The notes: generated by a model not told the origin, from the sequence alone. Counted from the first letter of the stretch, positions 34,251 to 43,309 are shown. The stretch: DNA of 46,355 nt from Candidatus Methanomethylophilus sp. UBA78 (GCA_002503545.1 DARY01000029.1:248-46602), one strand, 5' to 3'. Made by a program: numbers and translations.

Positions 34251-35564
34251 TTGTCGGACCGTGTGAAGACCGTGCACGACCCCATTCACGGGGGAATCCG
34301 CGTGGACGGGTTCTTCCTCGACATAATGGACAGGCACGAGATGCAGAGGCTCCGCGGGGTCAAGCAGCTCGGGATGGGGAACTTCGTGTTCCCCGGTGCT
34401 AACCACACCCGTTTCGAACACTGCCTGGGGACCTACTACCTCGCCGGCAGGATGGCCAAGGCCATCGGACTGTCCGACGAGGACTCCCTAACCGTCAGGG
34501 CGGCCGCCATGATGCACGACATATGCCACGCCCCGTTCTCCCATACCCTCGAGGCGGTGATGGAGGGGGCGACGGGCCTGGACCACATGGAGCTGGCCCG
34601 CAACCTGATCTGCGGCAGGGGGAAGATATTCCGCGACCGCGATGCCGACCTTTTCGCGGGGGAGGGATCCATAGCGGACATCCTGGAGAGGAACTACATC
34701 GACCCGGTGGACGTCTGCGACCTCATAACCTATCCGGAGAGCACGGAACGCGACCTCGACCGCCTCACACTCGAGGGGATGGACCATTTCCCCTCCCGGG
34801 ATTACATACACCAGATCATACACGGACCGGTGGACGCGGACCAGATGGACTATCTGATGAGGGATGCCCATTACACCGGGGTCGTGATGGGGAACATCGA
34901 CGTCGACAGGCTCCTCTCCACCATGAGGGTCGTCAACGACAGGATATGCATTGAGAGCGGCGGGGCTCCCGCCGCCGAGGGCCTGATGGTCTCGCGCGCC
35001 CTGATGTACTCATCGGTCTACTACCATCAGACCGTCAAGGTCATCGAGAGGATGGTGACCAAGGCGGTGCTCTCCTCGGGGGCGGATATCTCCGACATAT
35101 ACCTCTGGGACGACTCGGACATGACCCAGGCCCTCATCTCCGCGGGAGGGCCGGCTTCGCGCCTGATGAGGCTGGTGCAGAACCGCAGGTTCTTCAGGAA
35201 GGCGCTGGAGGTGTCCGCGGGGGACACGGACGAGGAGCTCTCCAGGATCCTGATGGCCCACAAGGACCCCGGCAGGAGGTCGGAGCTGGAGAGGAGCATC
35301 GCCGACCGGGCGGGGCTGGACGAGTCCGAGGTGGCCCTGGTCATGACTTCGGCCGCCGACCTGGGCTCCGCCAAGATAAAGATCGGCAAGACCGACGTGT
35401 CGATAGCGGACGGGGACGGACGCATCAGGTCGCTGACCCGCACCTCCCCCATAGCGAGGGCTCTGCGGTCCAGGGACCCGTTCAGCTGGTCCATGCTGGT
35501 CGCATGCCCCGAGGATAGGAAGGAATCGGTCGCAAGGGCCGCCACCAAGGTGCTGGGTCTCTGA
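34251..35564 (+). CDS. HD-domain phosphohydrolase (SAMHD1/dNTPase-like)
   Basis: A 437-aa protein of the HD superfamily related to dNTP triphosphohydrolases. It begins VKTVHDPIHGGIRVDGFF, followed by RLRGVKQLG, HTRFEHCLGTYYLAGRM (first His), MMHDICHAPFSHTLE (HD pair, about residue 90) and DADQMDYLMRDA (last Asp). dNTP or other nucleotide hydrolysis is likely but unproven. The only starts after the PUA gene are TTG 34251 and GTG 34263; I use TTG because it gives the complete N-terminus. Convergent with rtcB, 3 nt apart. Confidence 0.88.
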   Translation: MSDRVKTVHDPIHGGIRVDGFFLDIMDRHEMQRLRGVKQLGMGNFVFPGANHTRFEHCLGTYYLAGRMAKAIGLSDEDSLTVRAAAMMHDICHAPFSHTLEAVMEGATGLDHMELARNLICGRGKIFRDRDADLFAGEGSIADILERNYIDPVDVCDLITYPESTERDLDRLTLEGMDHFPSRDYIHQIIHGPVDADQMDYLMRDAHYTGVVMGNIDVDRLLSTMRVVNDRICIESGGAPAAEGLMVSRALMYSSVYYHQTVKVIERMVTKAVLSSGADISDIYLWDDSDMTQALISAGGPASRLMRLVQNRRFFRKALEVSAGDTDEELSRILMAHKDPGRRSELERSIADRAGLDESEVALVMTSAADLGSAKIKIGKTDVSIADGDGRIRSLTRTSPIARALRSRDPFSWSMLVACPEDRKESVARAATKVLGL

Positions 35565-35567
35565 GGG

Positions 35568-37019
35568 TCAGCCCTTGACGACTCCCAGGGGCCTGAGCTT
35601 CGCCACCTTAGCGGTGAGGCCGGCGCTGCATACGACCTCGATGACCTGACTGACGTCCTTGTACGCATCGGGGGCCTCCTCGAGGATACCCTCCTCGGAG
35701 CCGGCTCTGAGGTAGATGTCCCTGTCCTCCATGCCCTTCCTGACGGTGTCGATGCTGAGGTTCTCTATGGCGGCCTTCCTGGACATCTGTCTCCCCGCCC
35801 CGTGGCAGGTGGACCCGAAGGTCTCCTCCATGGCTCCCTTCCTGCCTGCGAGTACATAGGTCCCGGTGCTCATGTCCCCGGGAATGAGGACGGGCTGTCC
35901 GTAATCCCTGTACTTGAGGGTGACCTCGCTCCTCCCGGGGGCGAAGGCGCGGGTGGCGCCCTTCCTGTGGACTAGGACGTCAGTCCTGTGCCCCCCTACG
36001 TCGTGCGACTCCATCTTGGCTATGTTGTGCGCCACGTCGTAGACGACGTCCATACCCATGTTCTCCGCGGAGTCCCCGAGGACCTTCTCGAAGGACTCCC
36101 TCGCCCAATGGGTGATCATCTGCCGGTTGGCCCAGGCGTAGTTGGCGCCGCAGCACATGGCGCCGTAGTACTCCTCCCCGAGACGGGAGGAGAGGGGGGC
36201 GCAGGCCAGCTGCCTGTCGGGCAGTTCGACGTTCTCCGCCTTCACGTAGCGCTCCATCTTCTGCAGGTAGTCGGTGGCTATCTGATGCCCGCACCCGCGG
36301 GACCCGCAGTGCACCGTGATGGTGAGGCAGCCCTTCCTCAGGTCGTAGGCCTTGGCGGTGGCCTCGTCGAAGACGTCGTCCACGATGTCGAGCTCCAGGA
36401 AATGGTTGCCCGATCCGAGGGACCCCAGTTCGGGGAGCCCCCTCTTCCTGGGCTTGTCCCCCACCCCCGTCTGGTCGGCATCCCTCATGTGCCCGCCCTC
36501 CTCGGTGACCTCCAGGTCTCTCTCCCAGCCGTAGCCGTTCTCCACCGCCCACTCGGAGCCGGTGTCGAGTATGTCGGAGAGGTCCTTCTGCCCGATCTTC
36601 GTGAGCCCCTTGGACCCGAGCCCGGAGGGGATGTTGCGGTACATCTCGTCCATGAGGTCCCTGACCTTCCCCCCGAGGTCCTCGAGGGTGAGGTCGGTCT
36701 TGATCAGACGGACGCCGCAGTTTATGTCGAACCCTATGCCGCCGGGGGATATGGAGCCCTGGTTCGCATCCACGGCCGCCACCCCGCCTATGGGGAACCC
36801 GTATCCCCAGTGTATGTCCGGCATCGCCATCGAATTGCCGACGATCCCGGGGAGGTGCGCCACGTTGGCGACCTGCTGGGGGGAGTTGTCGTTCAGTACG
36901 CCGTCGATGAGGCTGTCGTTGGAGAATATGACGGCATCCGTCTTCATCCCGGGGAACTGGTCCCTGGATATGAGCCACCTGTTGTCGTCCAACTTCTCGA
37001 GCTTTCCGTTCCATACCAT
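35568..37019 (-). CDS. rtcB: tRNA-splicing ligase RtcB
   Basis: GTP- and Mn-dependent RNA ligase joining 2',3'-cyclic phosphate ends to 5'-OH ends after tRNA intron removal, 483 aa as usual. Metal and guanylylation signatures are seen: FDINCGVRLIKTDL near residue 100, TVHCGSRGCGHQIA near 236, and CHGAGRQMSR near 404 holding the histidine that becomes GMP-linked. The ATG at 37019 (VWNGKLEKLDDNRW) is preferred over longer frames. A tRNA-His gene lies just upstream on the same strand. Confidence 0.96.
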   Translation of the reverse strand: MVWNGKLEKLDDNRWLISRDQFPGMKTDAVIFSNDSLIDGVLNDNSPQQVANVAHLPGIVGNSMAMPDIHWGYGFPIGGVAAVDANQGSISPGGIGFDINCGVRLIKTDLTLEDLGGKVRDLMDEMYRNIPSGLGSKGLTKIGQKDLSDILDTGSEWAVENGYGWERDLEVTEEGGHMRDADQTGVGDKPRKRGLPELGSLGSGNHFLELDIVDDVFDEATAKAYDLRKGCLTITVHCGSRGCGHQIATDYLQKMERYVKAENVELPDRQLACAPLSSRLGEEYYGAMCCGANYAWANRQMITHWARESFEKVLGDSAENMGMDVVYDVAHNIAKMESHDVGGHRTDVLVHRKGATRAFAPGRSEVTLKYRDYGQPVLIPGDMSTGTYVLAGRKGAMEETFGSTCHGAGRQMSRKAAIENLSIDTVRKGMEDRDIYLRAGSEEGILEEAPDAYKDVSQVIEVVCSAGLTAKVAKLRPLGVVKG

Positions 37020-37083
37020 TTTTTCACCGTCCCGGCGTCCGCGGGCGATGGCTCCGCCCGTACAATCCATTTTCAGAAGGGAG

Positions 37084-37158
37084 GGCCGGGACCGAGATTT
37101 GAACTCGAGTCAAGGGATCCACAGTCCCCTATACTAACCAGGCTATACTATCCCAGCC
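37084..37158 (-). tRNA. tRNA-His (anticodon GTG)
   Basis: Minus strand. The acceptor GCTGGGA pairs with TCCCGGC. The extra G at position -1 (37158), the identity mark of tRNA-His, is encoded and faces C73 (37084). The anticodon loop CTGTGGA gives GTG, and the T-loop is TTCAAAT. CCA is not encoded. No intron is seen. Confidence 0.95.
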
Positions 37159-37256
37159 ATCTGGTTGAACCGGTCTATATTCTTGACCTACATAAAGATT
37201 TTGAAAAATTGGCCTGCGGATGCTGCCATCCGCAGTAAGTGGTTTGGAGAGCACGT

Positions 37257-38306
37257 TTAGCGCGAGAACGCCTTGACGGCGGCGACGAAGGCCTTCATGT
37301 TCTCGTCGGAGGTGGCGGGGGCGATTCCGCATCCGGAGGAGATGATTCCGAATCCGGCGTCGCAGGACCTGAAGACACCCTCCTTGACTTCCTCGGGGGT
37401 TCCCTGGAAGAGGGGCTTGACGGATCCGACGTTTCCGACGAGGACGGCGTCCTTGCCGATCTTCTCGACGGCCTTGTAGGGGTCGACCTTCTCCTCGATG
37501 GAGATTCCCTTCACGGAGGGTCCGCAGGCGGCCATCTTGTCCATGATGGGGTAGGCGTCTCCGCAGATGTGGAGGACGTTTCCGAGGCCGTTCTTGGTCG
37601 CTCCGAGGGACTCGGTTACGGCCTTGCCGGCGGCTTCCTCGAACATGTCGGGGGCGAGCATGTCGGTGGAGGCGGAGGGCTCGGACATCTGGATGATGTC
37701 GGCTCCGTTGTCGATCAGGGCCTGGGCGTATCCCTTGCAGATGGGGGCGGAGGCGGCGACCCACTTGTCGACCTCCTCGGGGGCCATCATCATTCCGAAG
37801 ATCAGGTTCTCGGTGGAGACCATGTGTCCGGCGAGGGTGAACGGTCCGGTGGTTCCGGCGACGATGCAGTAGTCCTTGCCGTGGGAGGCCTTCAGGAGTC
37901 CGCAGGACTTGATGACCTCGGCGACGCGTCCTCCCTTGAGGAACTCGTCGAGAGGCATCATAGCGGCGGGGTCGTCGTAGACACCCTCCATGCAGTCGAA
38001 CTTGAACGGGTGGTTCTTGATCATGGGCGCCGCGTCCTTCTTGTCGACGGCGACGGTGCATCCGAGCCTCTCGGCCTCGGCGGTCAGGCAGAAGGAGGTC
38101 CTGCAGCACTCGAATCCGAAGATGTCGGCCTGTGCGGCGGCGAGTTTCGCCATGACCTCTGCTTTCTTGTGGGCCTCGGGCCAGGCGGCGCCGGTGGCGT
38201 CCATCTGTCCGATGGTCGCGGACTGGGTGAAAATGGCCGCCGGGGGCCTGTCGAGGTTCTCTTTGTTCATAGCTGCGGTTACTCTTTCTCTGGGAGTCAT
38301 TGCCAT
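37257..38306 (-). CDS. mtbA: Methylcobamide:CoM methyltransferase (MtbA/MtaA family)
   Basis: A 349-aa uroporphyrinogen-decarboxylase-fold enzyme that moves the methyl group from a corrinoid protein to coenzyme M, the step feeding methyl-CoM reductase. The zinc ligands HxC...C are in VLHICGD (about residue 244) and SSGCGIAP (about 325). FTQSATIGQM and GFECCR look closer to MtbA (methylamines) than MtaA (methanol), but the assignment is tentative. A good AAGGAG ribosome-binding site precedes the ATG at 38306, and a TATA-like box is at 38341-38350. No corrinoid protein or substrate methyltransferase is adjacent. Confidence 0.9.
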   Translation of the reverse strand: MAMTPRERVTAAMNKENLDRPPAAIFTQSATIGQMDATGAAWPEAHKKAEVMAKLAAAQADIFGFECCRTSFCLTAEAERLGCTVAVDKKDAAPMIKNHPFKFDCMEGVYDDPAAMMPLDEFLKGGRVAEVIKSCGLLKASHGKDYCIVAGTTGPFTLAGHMVSTENLIFGMMMAPEEVDKWVAASAPICKGYAQALIDNGADIIQMSEPSASTDMLAPDMFEEAAGKAVTESLGATKNGLGNVLHICGDAYPIMDKMAACGPSVKGISIEEKVDPYKAVEKIGKDAVLVGNVGSVKPLFQGTPEEVKEGVFRSCDAGFGIISSGCGIAPATSDENMKAFVAAVKAFSR

Positions 38307-38340
38307 GATGTGTATCTCCTTGGAGGCGGAATACCTTAAA

Positions 38341-38350
38341 CATATAAAAA
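38341..38350 (-). promoter_or_regulatory. TATA-like box of the MtbA-family gene
   Basis: Reads TTTTTATATG on the minus strand, 35-44 nt before the ATG, leaving a short leader that holds the ribosome-binding site. Confidence 0.55.
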
Positions 38351-38533
38351 TAAGAATGACTGAAGGAACACTCCGGAGGTTATCTGATAAATACTCCTCC
38401 GCAGGCATCCTTTTGGGCACATCGGAGGCCTGCGGCGGCAGGCGTTTCCCTGCGGACCTCTGCGAAACCGGGTATGCGGTTCCCACAATCGGATTTTCGT
38501 TTTCGGGCCCGAATGTACAGGTACGTGGTTCAA

Positions 38534-38541
38534 CATAAATA
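38534..38541 (+). promoter_or_regulatory. TATA-like box of the MFS transporter
   Basis: CATAAATA about 65 nt before the GTG at 38606. The 38351-38605 stretch around it holds no supported gene; a second AT-rich box (GTAAATAT) lies near 38585. Confidence 0.4.
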
Positions 38542-38605
38542 TTCAGCAGTGGATAAATCAACTGAAGGGCTAGATTCTTTCGTGTAAATATGGAGGGAAA
38601 AAGAA

Positions 38606-39919
38606 GTGACGATTGAAGCAGAAAAGAAGAAACGCATGCTTTCATACCGCTGGGCGGTTTTCGCGGTTCTTGCGCTGGCGTATTTCTTCGTGTATTTCCA
38701 CAGGACTACCGGGGGAGCGATATCCGACACCCTGCAGGACTACTTCGGCGTGGGCACGGCCTCCGTCGCCCTGCTGGCCTCGGCCTATCTCTACGCCTAC
38801 ACGCTCATGCAGATCCCCAGCGGGATACTGACGGACAAGTTCGGTCCCAGGAAGGCGGCGACGATATTCATATTCCTCATCGCCATCGGATCGGTGCTGA
38901 GCGCTTTCTCGGCCACATCCAACGACTTCAACCTGATGATCGTCGGGAAGTTCGTGATAGGTATCGGCGCGGCCGTCGTATACATACCCATAATGAAGGT
39001 CCTCGCCGTCTGGTACAGGAAGAACGAGTTCGCATCGATGAGCGGGATACTGCTTCTGGTCGGAAACGTGGGCGGTATAGCCGCCGCCACCCCCATGGTC
39101 CTCATGATGGACAGCCTGGGAGTGCAGAACACCTACTTCGTGCTGGCACTGGTGACTGCCGCCATAGCCGCCCTCTGCTGGTTCATGGTCAGGAACCACC
39201 CGTCCGAGATGGAGCTGCCCAGTATCGAGGAGATCGTGTCCGAGGAGACCGGGGAGCCCATCGTAGAGTCCACATCGGCCAAGATGGGGACCGTCGAGGC
39301 CCTTAAGAAGACCTTCTCCTCCGGGAGGAGGTTCTGGCCCCTGGCCATATGGTTTTTCTTCATGTACGGTACCATCATGCTGTGGCAGGCGTCGCAGGCC
39401 GGTTCCTTCTATAAGAGCATCTACGGTTTCACCGGGAGCGACGCGGGACTCATGGTCACCATGGTCGGCATAGGTATGGTGGCTGGATGCCCGATAGCCG
39501 GAAGGCTCTCCGACAAGTACCTGCGCTCCAGGAAGAAGGTCATCCTGATCGGGACGATTATCTACACCTGCATATGGGGCGTCATATGGGCGACCGCAGG
39601 CAACGACGGGATGGACTCCATGGCCGTGCAGGCGGTTATAAACTTCCTGTTCGGATTCTTCGGAGGTTTCTTCGTCGTGTCGTACGCCCAGATCAAGGAG
39701 CTGTATCCGATAGCCATGGCCGGAACGTCCACCGCCGCCCTGAACCTGTTCCCCTTCGCAGGAGGCGCAATCCTGATCACCATAGCGGGATTCATAGTGA
39801 CGGACAAGACCCTGGCACAGTTCCAGACCGTCTGGCTCATGGCGTTCGTCATGATGCTGATCGCATGCATCTGCGCCTTCCTGTCGGTAGAGAAGGGTTC
39901 GGGAGAGAAGAAGGCCTGA
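38606..39919 (+). CDS. MFS transporter
   Basis: A 437-aa protein with about 12 hydrophobic helices in two groups of six, separated by a charged loop near residues 195-235. The major-facilitator signature between helices 2 and 3 is clear (GILTDKFGPRKAA), with its counterpart GRLSDKYLRSRKK in the second half. The start is GTG 38606 with GGAGG upstream; ATG 38636 is a weaker option. Substrate unknown. It stands alone, divergent from the methyltransferase gene, and ends at a terminator. Confidence 0.9.
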   Translation: MTIEAEKKKRMLSYRWAVFAVLALAYFFVYFHRTTGGAISDTLQDYFGVGTASVALLASAYLYAYTLMQIPSGILTDKFGPRKAATIFIFLIAIGSVLSAFSATSNDFNLMIVGKFVIGIGAAVVYIPIMKVLAVWYRKNEFASMSGILLLVGNVGGIAAATPMVLMMDSLGVQNTYFVLALVTAAIAALCWFMVRNHPSEMELPSIEEIVSEETGEPIVESTSAKMGTVEALKKTFSSGRRFWPLAIWFFFMYGTIMLWQASQAGSFYKSIYGFTGSDAGLMVTMVGIGMVAGCPIAGRLSDKYLRSRKKVILIGTIIYTCIWGVIWATAGNDGMDSMAVQAVINFLFGFFGGFFVVSYAQIKELYPIAMAGTSTAALNLFPFAGGAILITIAGFIVTDKTLAQFQTVWLMAFVMMLIACICAFLSVEKGSGEKKA

Positions 39920-39924
39920 GGCCG

Positions 39925-39970
39925 GACGGGGGCGGATTCCCCGCCCCGTCTTCAAACCTTTTTTTTCATT
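39925..39970 (+). terminator. Terminator after the MFS gene
   Basis: GACGGGG pairs with CCCCGTC, extended by three more pairs after a bulge (39925-39950), followed by a T-rich run (CCTTTTTTTTCATTTTT). Also lies beyond the stop of the convergent phosphoesterase. Confidence 0.65.
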
Positions 39971-39985
39971 TTTCCACACTCTGGG

Positions 39986-40714
39986 TCATATGGTGAGCAT
40001 GCTTATGTCCTCGAGTTTCCCGAACTGGATCAGGCCCATGTCGCTCACCCCGTAGACCTCCGCATCCTCTATGCTGCACGCCTTCAGGGCAGGTGCCATG
40101 ACGGCGTCCGGTCCCGGGTTGAGGTCGTTCCCGGAGGCGAACGGGCTGAACGGGGGTATGACGATCACGCCCTCCTTCTTGGCTACGACGTAGCACTGGA
40201 GCTTCATCCCGCCGCTCAGTTCCCCCGGTATCTTGACCGAGGGGTGTTCGTGACCTATGATAACGGGTCTGACCCCGGAGTCCACGTGCCCGTGTTCCAA
40301 TCTGAATCCCTGGACGTCGAAATGGTCGAGTGCCGTTATACCCATGTCTGACAGGATGTTCTGCAGGAAGTTGTCGTGGTTGCCCTTTATGACCACCGTC
40401 TCGGCCGCATCCGACGTCAGTCTGACAATCTGTCTGACCTCCTCGCGGGCCTGGTAGCTGGAACGGCGGAAGTCGTGCTTTATGTCTCCCAGGAGCACTA
40501 TCCTGGCGGGTTCGTACTGGTCTATCAGGCCGTTGAGGGATTCGCGTACCGACTGGGTGTTTATGCGGGGTATGAACATACCCTCGCCCTCGAGGGCGCT
40601 CTCGTAACCCAGATGCAGGTCCCCTATCACTGCGGTAGGGCCCTCGTCCAGAATGAGGCACCTGTCGTTGGTTATGGTCACTCCCGGCATGACGCGGATC
40701 GTCCTCGCTCCCAT
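39986..40714 (-). CDS. Metallophosphoesterase (calcineurin-like)
   Basis: A 242-aa binuclear metallophosphoesterase. Motifs in order: VIGDLHLG (DxH), LLGDIKHDF (GD), IKGNHDN (GNHD), IIGHEHPS (GHxH). Archaeal relatives are of uncertain substrate and often neighbour DNA-repair genes; here it is divergent from a DHH/RecJ-like gene. A TATA-like box at 40738-40745 supports the ATG at 40714; a second in-frame ATG is at 40690. Confidence 0.88.
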   Translation of the reverse strand: MGARTIRVMPGVTITNDRCLILDEGPTAVIGDLHLGYESALEGEGMFIPRINTQSVRESLNGLIDQYEPARIVLLGDIKHDFRRSSYQAREEVRQIVRLTSDAAETVVIKGNHDNFLQNILSDMGITALDHFDVQGFRLEHGHVDSGVRPVIIGHEHPSVKIPGELSGGMKLQCYVVAKKEGVIVIPPFSPFASGNDLNPGPDAVMAPALKACSIEDAEVYGVSDMGLIQFGKLEDISMLTI

Positions 40715-40737
40715 GCCGCGGACGAGGCATCGCGGCG

Positions 40738-40745
40738 TAATATCG
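40738..40745 (-). promoter_or_regulatory. TATA-like box of the metallophosphoesterase
   Basis: Reads CGATATTA on the minus strand, 24-31 nt before the ATG at 40714. Confidence 0.4.
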
Positions 40746-40821
40746 TTTGCGTCGGACGGATACCGTCTCGGCGGTATTCCGTACCGCAATGCCGTCTTCC
40801 CGATACTTCGAGCGATACCTA

Positions 40822-40829
40822 TTCAAATA
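40822..40829 (+). promoter_or_regulatory. TATA-like box of the DHH gene
   Basis: TTCAAATA, 26-33 nt before the ATG at 40855. It places the transcript start at or just before that ATG, hence upstream of the in-frame TAG. Confidence 0.45.
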
Positions 40830-40854
40830 CGATATCATACAGACGGACCTAGAG

Positions 40855-42294
40855 ATGGATAGCGACCTGCCGACCGAATTCGATCCGAGACTCATCGCAG
40901 ACCTGAACAGGGCAGCGGCGGCCATGCGTGCCTCGCACAGGGTATAGGTGGTGTCCCACATCGATGCGGACGGCATAACGGCCGGCACCATCGCCGCCAT
41001 AACCCTCGAGAGGCTCGGCAAGCAGCACGTCCTGGTTTTCGAGAAGAAAATCTCCGAGGAGACCATAGAGAGGATCAACGGGTGCGAGTACGACATGGTG
41101 TGGATATGCGACCTCGGCAGCGCATACATGTCCCGTTTCGTCCGCAGCGGCGTCGTGGTGACGGACCACCATGTGCCAGATCCCTCGTGGAGAAGAGGAC
41201 AGACCTCGCTGGAGGGTTTCCTTTCCTCTTATCAGATGAACCCTCACATGTACGGCCGCTCCGGGTCCTTCGAGGTATGCGGGGCGGGCATGACCTACCT
41301 GCTCTCCAAGACCATAGATTCAAAAAATATAGATCTGGCACATCTGGCGGTGGTAGGAGCCATAGGCGATTTCCAGGACAACCGCTATTCCAGACTGGTC
41401 AGTTACAACAGACTGATCCTCAGGGATGCAGAGGAGGCCGGCGACGTCTCCGTCGGGCAGGGCATCCGCTATTTCGGCAGGGAGACCCGTCCGGTGCTCC
41501 AGTTCCTGCAGTACGGGAGCGAGCCCAGGGTAGAGGGTGTAACGGACGACCGCGACGGCTGCATGGAGCTCCTTTACAAGTACGACATCAAACAGAACGA
41601 CGAGGACGGCAGGAGGAGGACCTGGGTGGATCTCGATCCCGGGGAGCGCGCCGTCCTGGTGGGCGAGCTCATGTCCCGTCTCGCAAGGGAGGAGGACAGG
41701 AGGGCCCTGGTGGGCGAGATCTACACCATAAACCGCTACGAGGTACATTCCGGTCTGAACGACTCCAAAGAGTTCGCGACGACTCTGAACTCCTGCGGCA
41801 GATACGACGACACCACTACTGGGGAGAGGATATGCAGAGGGGACTTGGACGCCCTGAAGGACGCCGAGAGGAACCGCAACGACCATCGGAAGAACATATC
41901 TTCGGCTCTCGCCTACATCAAGGACAACCATCTCCTGCGCCGTCTCAAGCACATACAGTATTTCGACGCCAGCGATAAAATCAGGGAGACGGTCGTCGGC
42001 ATCGTCGCCGGGATGGTTCTGAACTCCGGGGAGGCCGATGCTGACATGCCGATAGTGGCCTTCGCCTCGGCGGACGACGGCGTGAAGGTCTCGGCCAGGG
42101 CTCCGCGCATTCTGACCGACAGGGGGCTCGACCTCTCGAGGATAATGAAGGATGCGGCCGCAACCGTCGGAGGGATGGGAGGGGGGCACATAGTGGCCGC
42201 CGGCGCCACCATACCGGAGGGCAGCGAGCAGACGTTCCTCGAGGAGGTCGAGAGGATGGTGGCCGCACAGACCCAGGGAATCAGAACATCTTGA
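40855..42294 (+). CDS. DHH-family phosphoesterase (RecJ-like) with in-frame TAG (candidate pyrrolysine codon)
   Basis: With TAG at 40945-40947 (codon 31) read through, the frame gives 479 aa, a usual size for archaeal RecJ-like/GAN proteins. The catalytic motifs follow: SHIDADG (about residue 34), ICDLGS, VTDHHVPD (DHH, about 105). The C-terminal DHHA1 glycine motif is GGMGGGHIVAAGA. TAG replaces a residue in the beta-strand just before SHIDADG, while the 30 codons before it look like the normal N-terminal helix (DPRLIADLNRAAAAMRASHRV). If UAG stops translation, initiation would have to be at GTG 40948 or 40951, trimming the first strand. The likely activity is single-strand nuclease or phosphoesterase. 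Overlaps the convergent transporter by 14 bp. Confidence 0.78.
40945..40947 (+). other. In-frame TAG codon (codon 31)
   Basis: Lies between HRV and VVSHIDADG in one open frame. In relatives this position is a sense residue in the strand leading to the metal-binding motif. Confidence 0.6.
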
Positions 42295-43204
42295 TTACGG
42301 CGACTCCGGCCAGGATAAGTGCCAGACCGGCTAATCTGCGGGTGCCCACCTTTCTCTTCTCCGTTCCCAGCAGGCCGAAGTTGTCCACGACCACGCTCCC
42401 GACCATCTGTCCCGCAACGGTCAGCACCGCAGTCATGCCGGTGCCCATCTCCGGGACGAGGTAGGCGTTGATGAACACGTAAAGGGCCCCCAGAATGCCG
42501 CCGGTATAGACCCACCAGGGTGCGCGTCCCCTATGTGCCAGAGTTATGTCTGACAGGTTCCTTTTCCACAGACACACGGCGAACAGGATCGTCGTCCCCA
42601 CCGCGAAGGATGCCAGGGCCGACTGCAGTGCGGAGTCCAGATATGTCCCCAGAGTGCCGTTTATGGCGGTCTGGGAGGCCATGAGCGCACCCACCGATAC
42701 ACCTATCGCGTACCATGCGAGGGGTTTTCCGAGCCCCTCGGTCCCTCCGCCCGTCCCGTCGGACGGTCTAGACACGGTCACCGCCATACCGGCCATGAGC
42801 AGCAGGAACCCCAGTATCCCCTCGGGGGGCATTATGTAGACGTCGTTCCCGAAAAGTCCGAAATGATCAATCAGGGCCCCCGCCACGACCATGCCGGCCA
42901 GAGGTATGACGACGGTGTTTACCGCCCCGAGTCTCGGGAAGAGCACGATGAAGGAGAATACGACGCCGGTTCCGAAGAATCCGCCCGTATAGGCCCACCA
43001 CGGTACGTGTCCTCCCCCGTCGGCCGCAAGCGACAGCCCCTCCCCGCTCAGGATGCAGGCCGCCGTCAGAAAGACCGTCCCAGTGAGGAAGGATACGAAC
43101 GAGGCCAGGGCCGGAGAGCCGACGTAGCCCCTGAGCCTGGCGTTCACGGGGGACTGTGTCAGCACGATGATCCCCGACAGTATCCCCAATATCATCAGAA
43201 GCAC
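42281..43204 (-). CDS. DMT-superfamily transporter (YdcZ/DUF606-type, duplicated)
   Basis: A 307-aa membrane protein with about ten helices in two related halves. Each half repeats the pattern of an N-terminal helix with QSPVNARL or QTAINGTLG, then PWWAYTGG or PWWVYTGG, then a DHFGLFG or DNFGLLG element, which identifies a tandem duplication of the five-helix YdcZ unit. The start is GTG 43204 or ATG 43195. Substrate unknown. Its 3' end overlaps the DHH gene by 14 bp. Confidence 0.88.
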   Translation of the reverse strand: MLLMILGILSGIIVLTQSPVNARLRGYVGSPALASFVSFLTGTVFLTAACILSGEGLSLAADGGGHVPWWAYTGGFFGTGVVFSFIVLFPRLGAVNTVVIPLAGMVVAGALIDHFGLFGNDVYIMPPEGILGFLLLMAGMAVTVSRPSDGTGGGTEGLGKPLAWYAIGVSVGALMASQTAINGTLGTYLDSALQSALASFAVGTTILFAVCLWKRNLSDITLAHRGRAPWWVYTGGILGALYVFINAYLVPEMGTGMTAVLTVAGQMVGSVVVDNFGLLGTEKRKVGTRRLAGLALILAGVAVIKMF

Positions 43205-43263
43205 GGGGTCCGTGTCAGTCCCTCCATTGCAAATCCCTTGCGGCGTCTGTCGTGCGGAGTTGC

Positions 43264-43284
43264 GGGCGGGGTGCCACCCCGCCC
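43264..43284 (-). terminator. Hairpin after argF
   Basis: GGGCGGGGT and ACCCCGCCC, 9 bp perfect stem with a 3-nt loop, about 25 nt beyond the argF stop on the minus strand. Confidence 0.55.
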
Positions 43285-43309
43285 TGAGTTTTTCCAACGG
43301 TTTGCCGGG

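Noticed and set aside
37257..38306. Calling the methylcobamide:CoM methyltransferase firmly MtaA (methanol)
   Set aside because: The zinc motif is shared by both types; a few segments look closer to MtbA, but specificity cannot be read from this alone.
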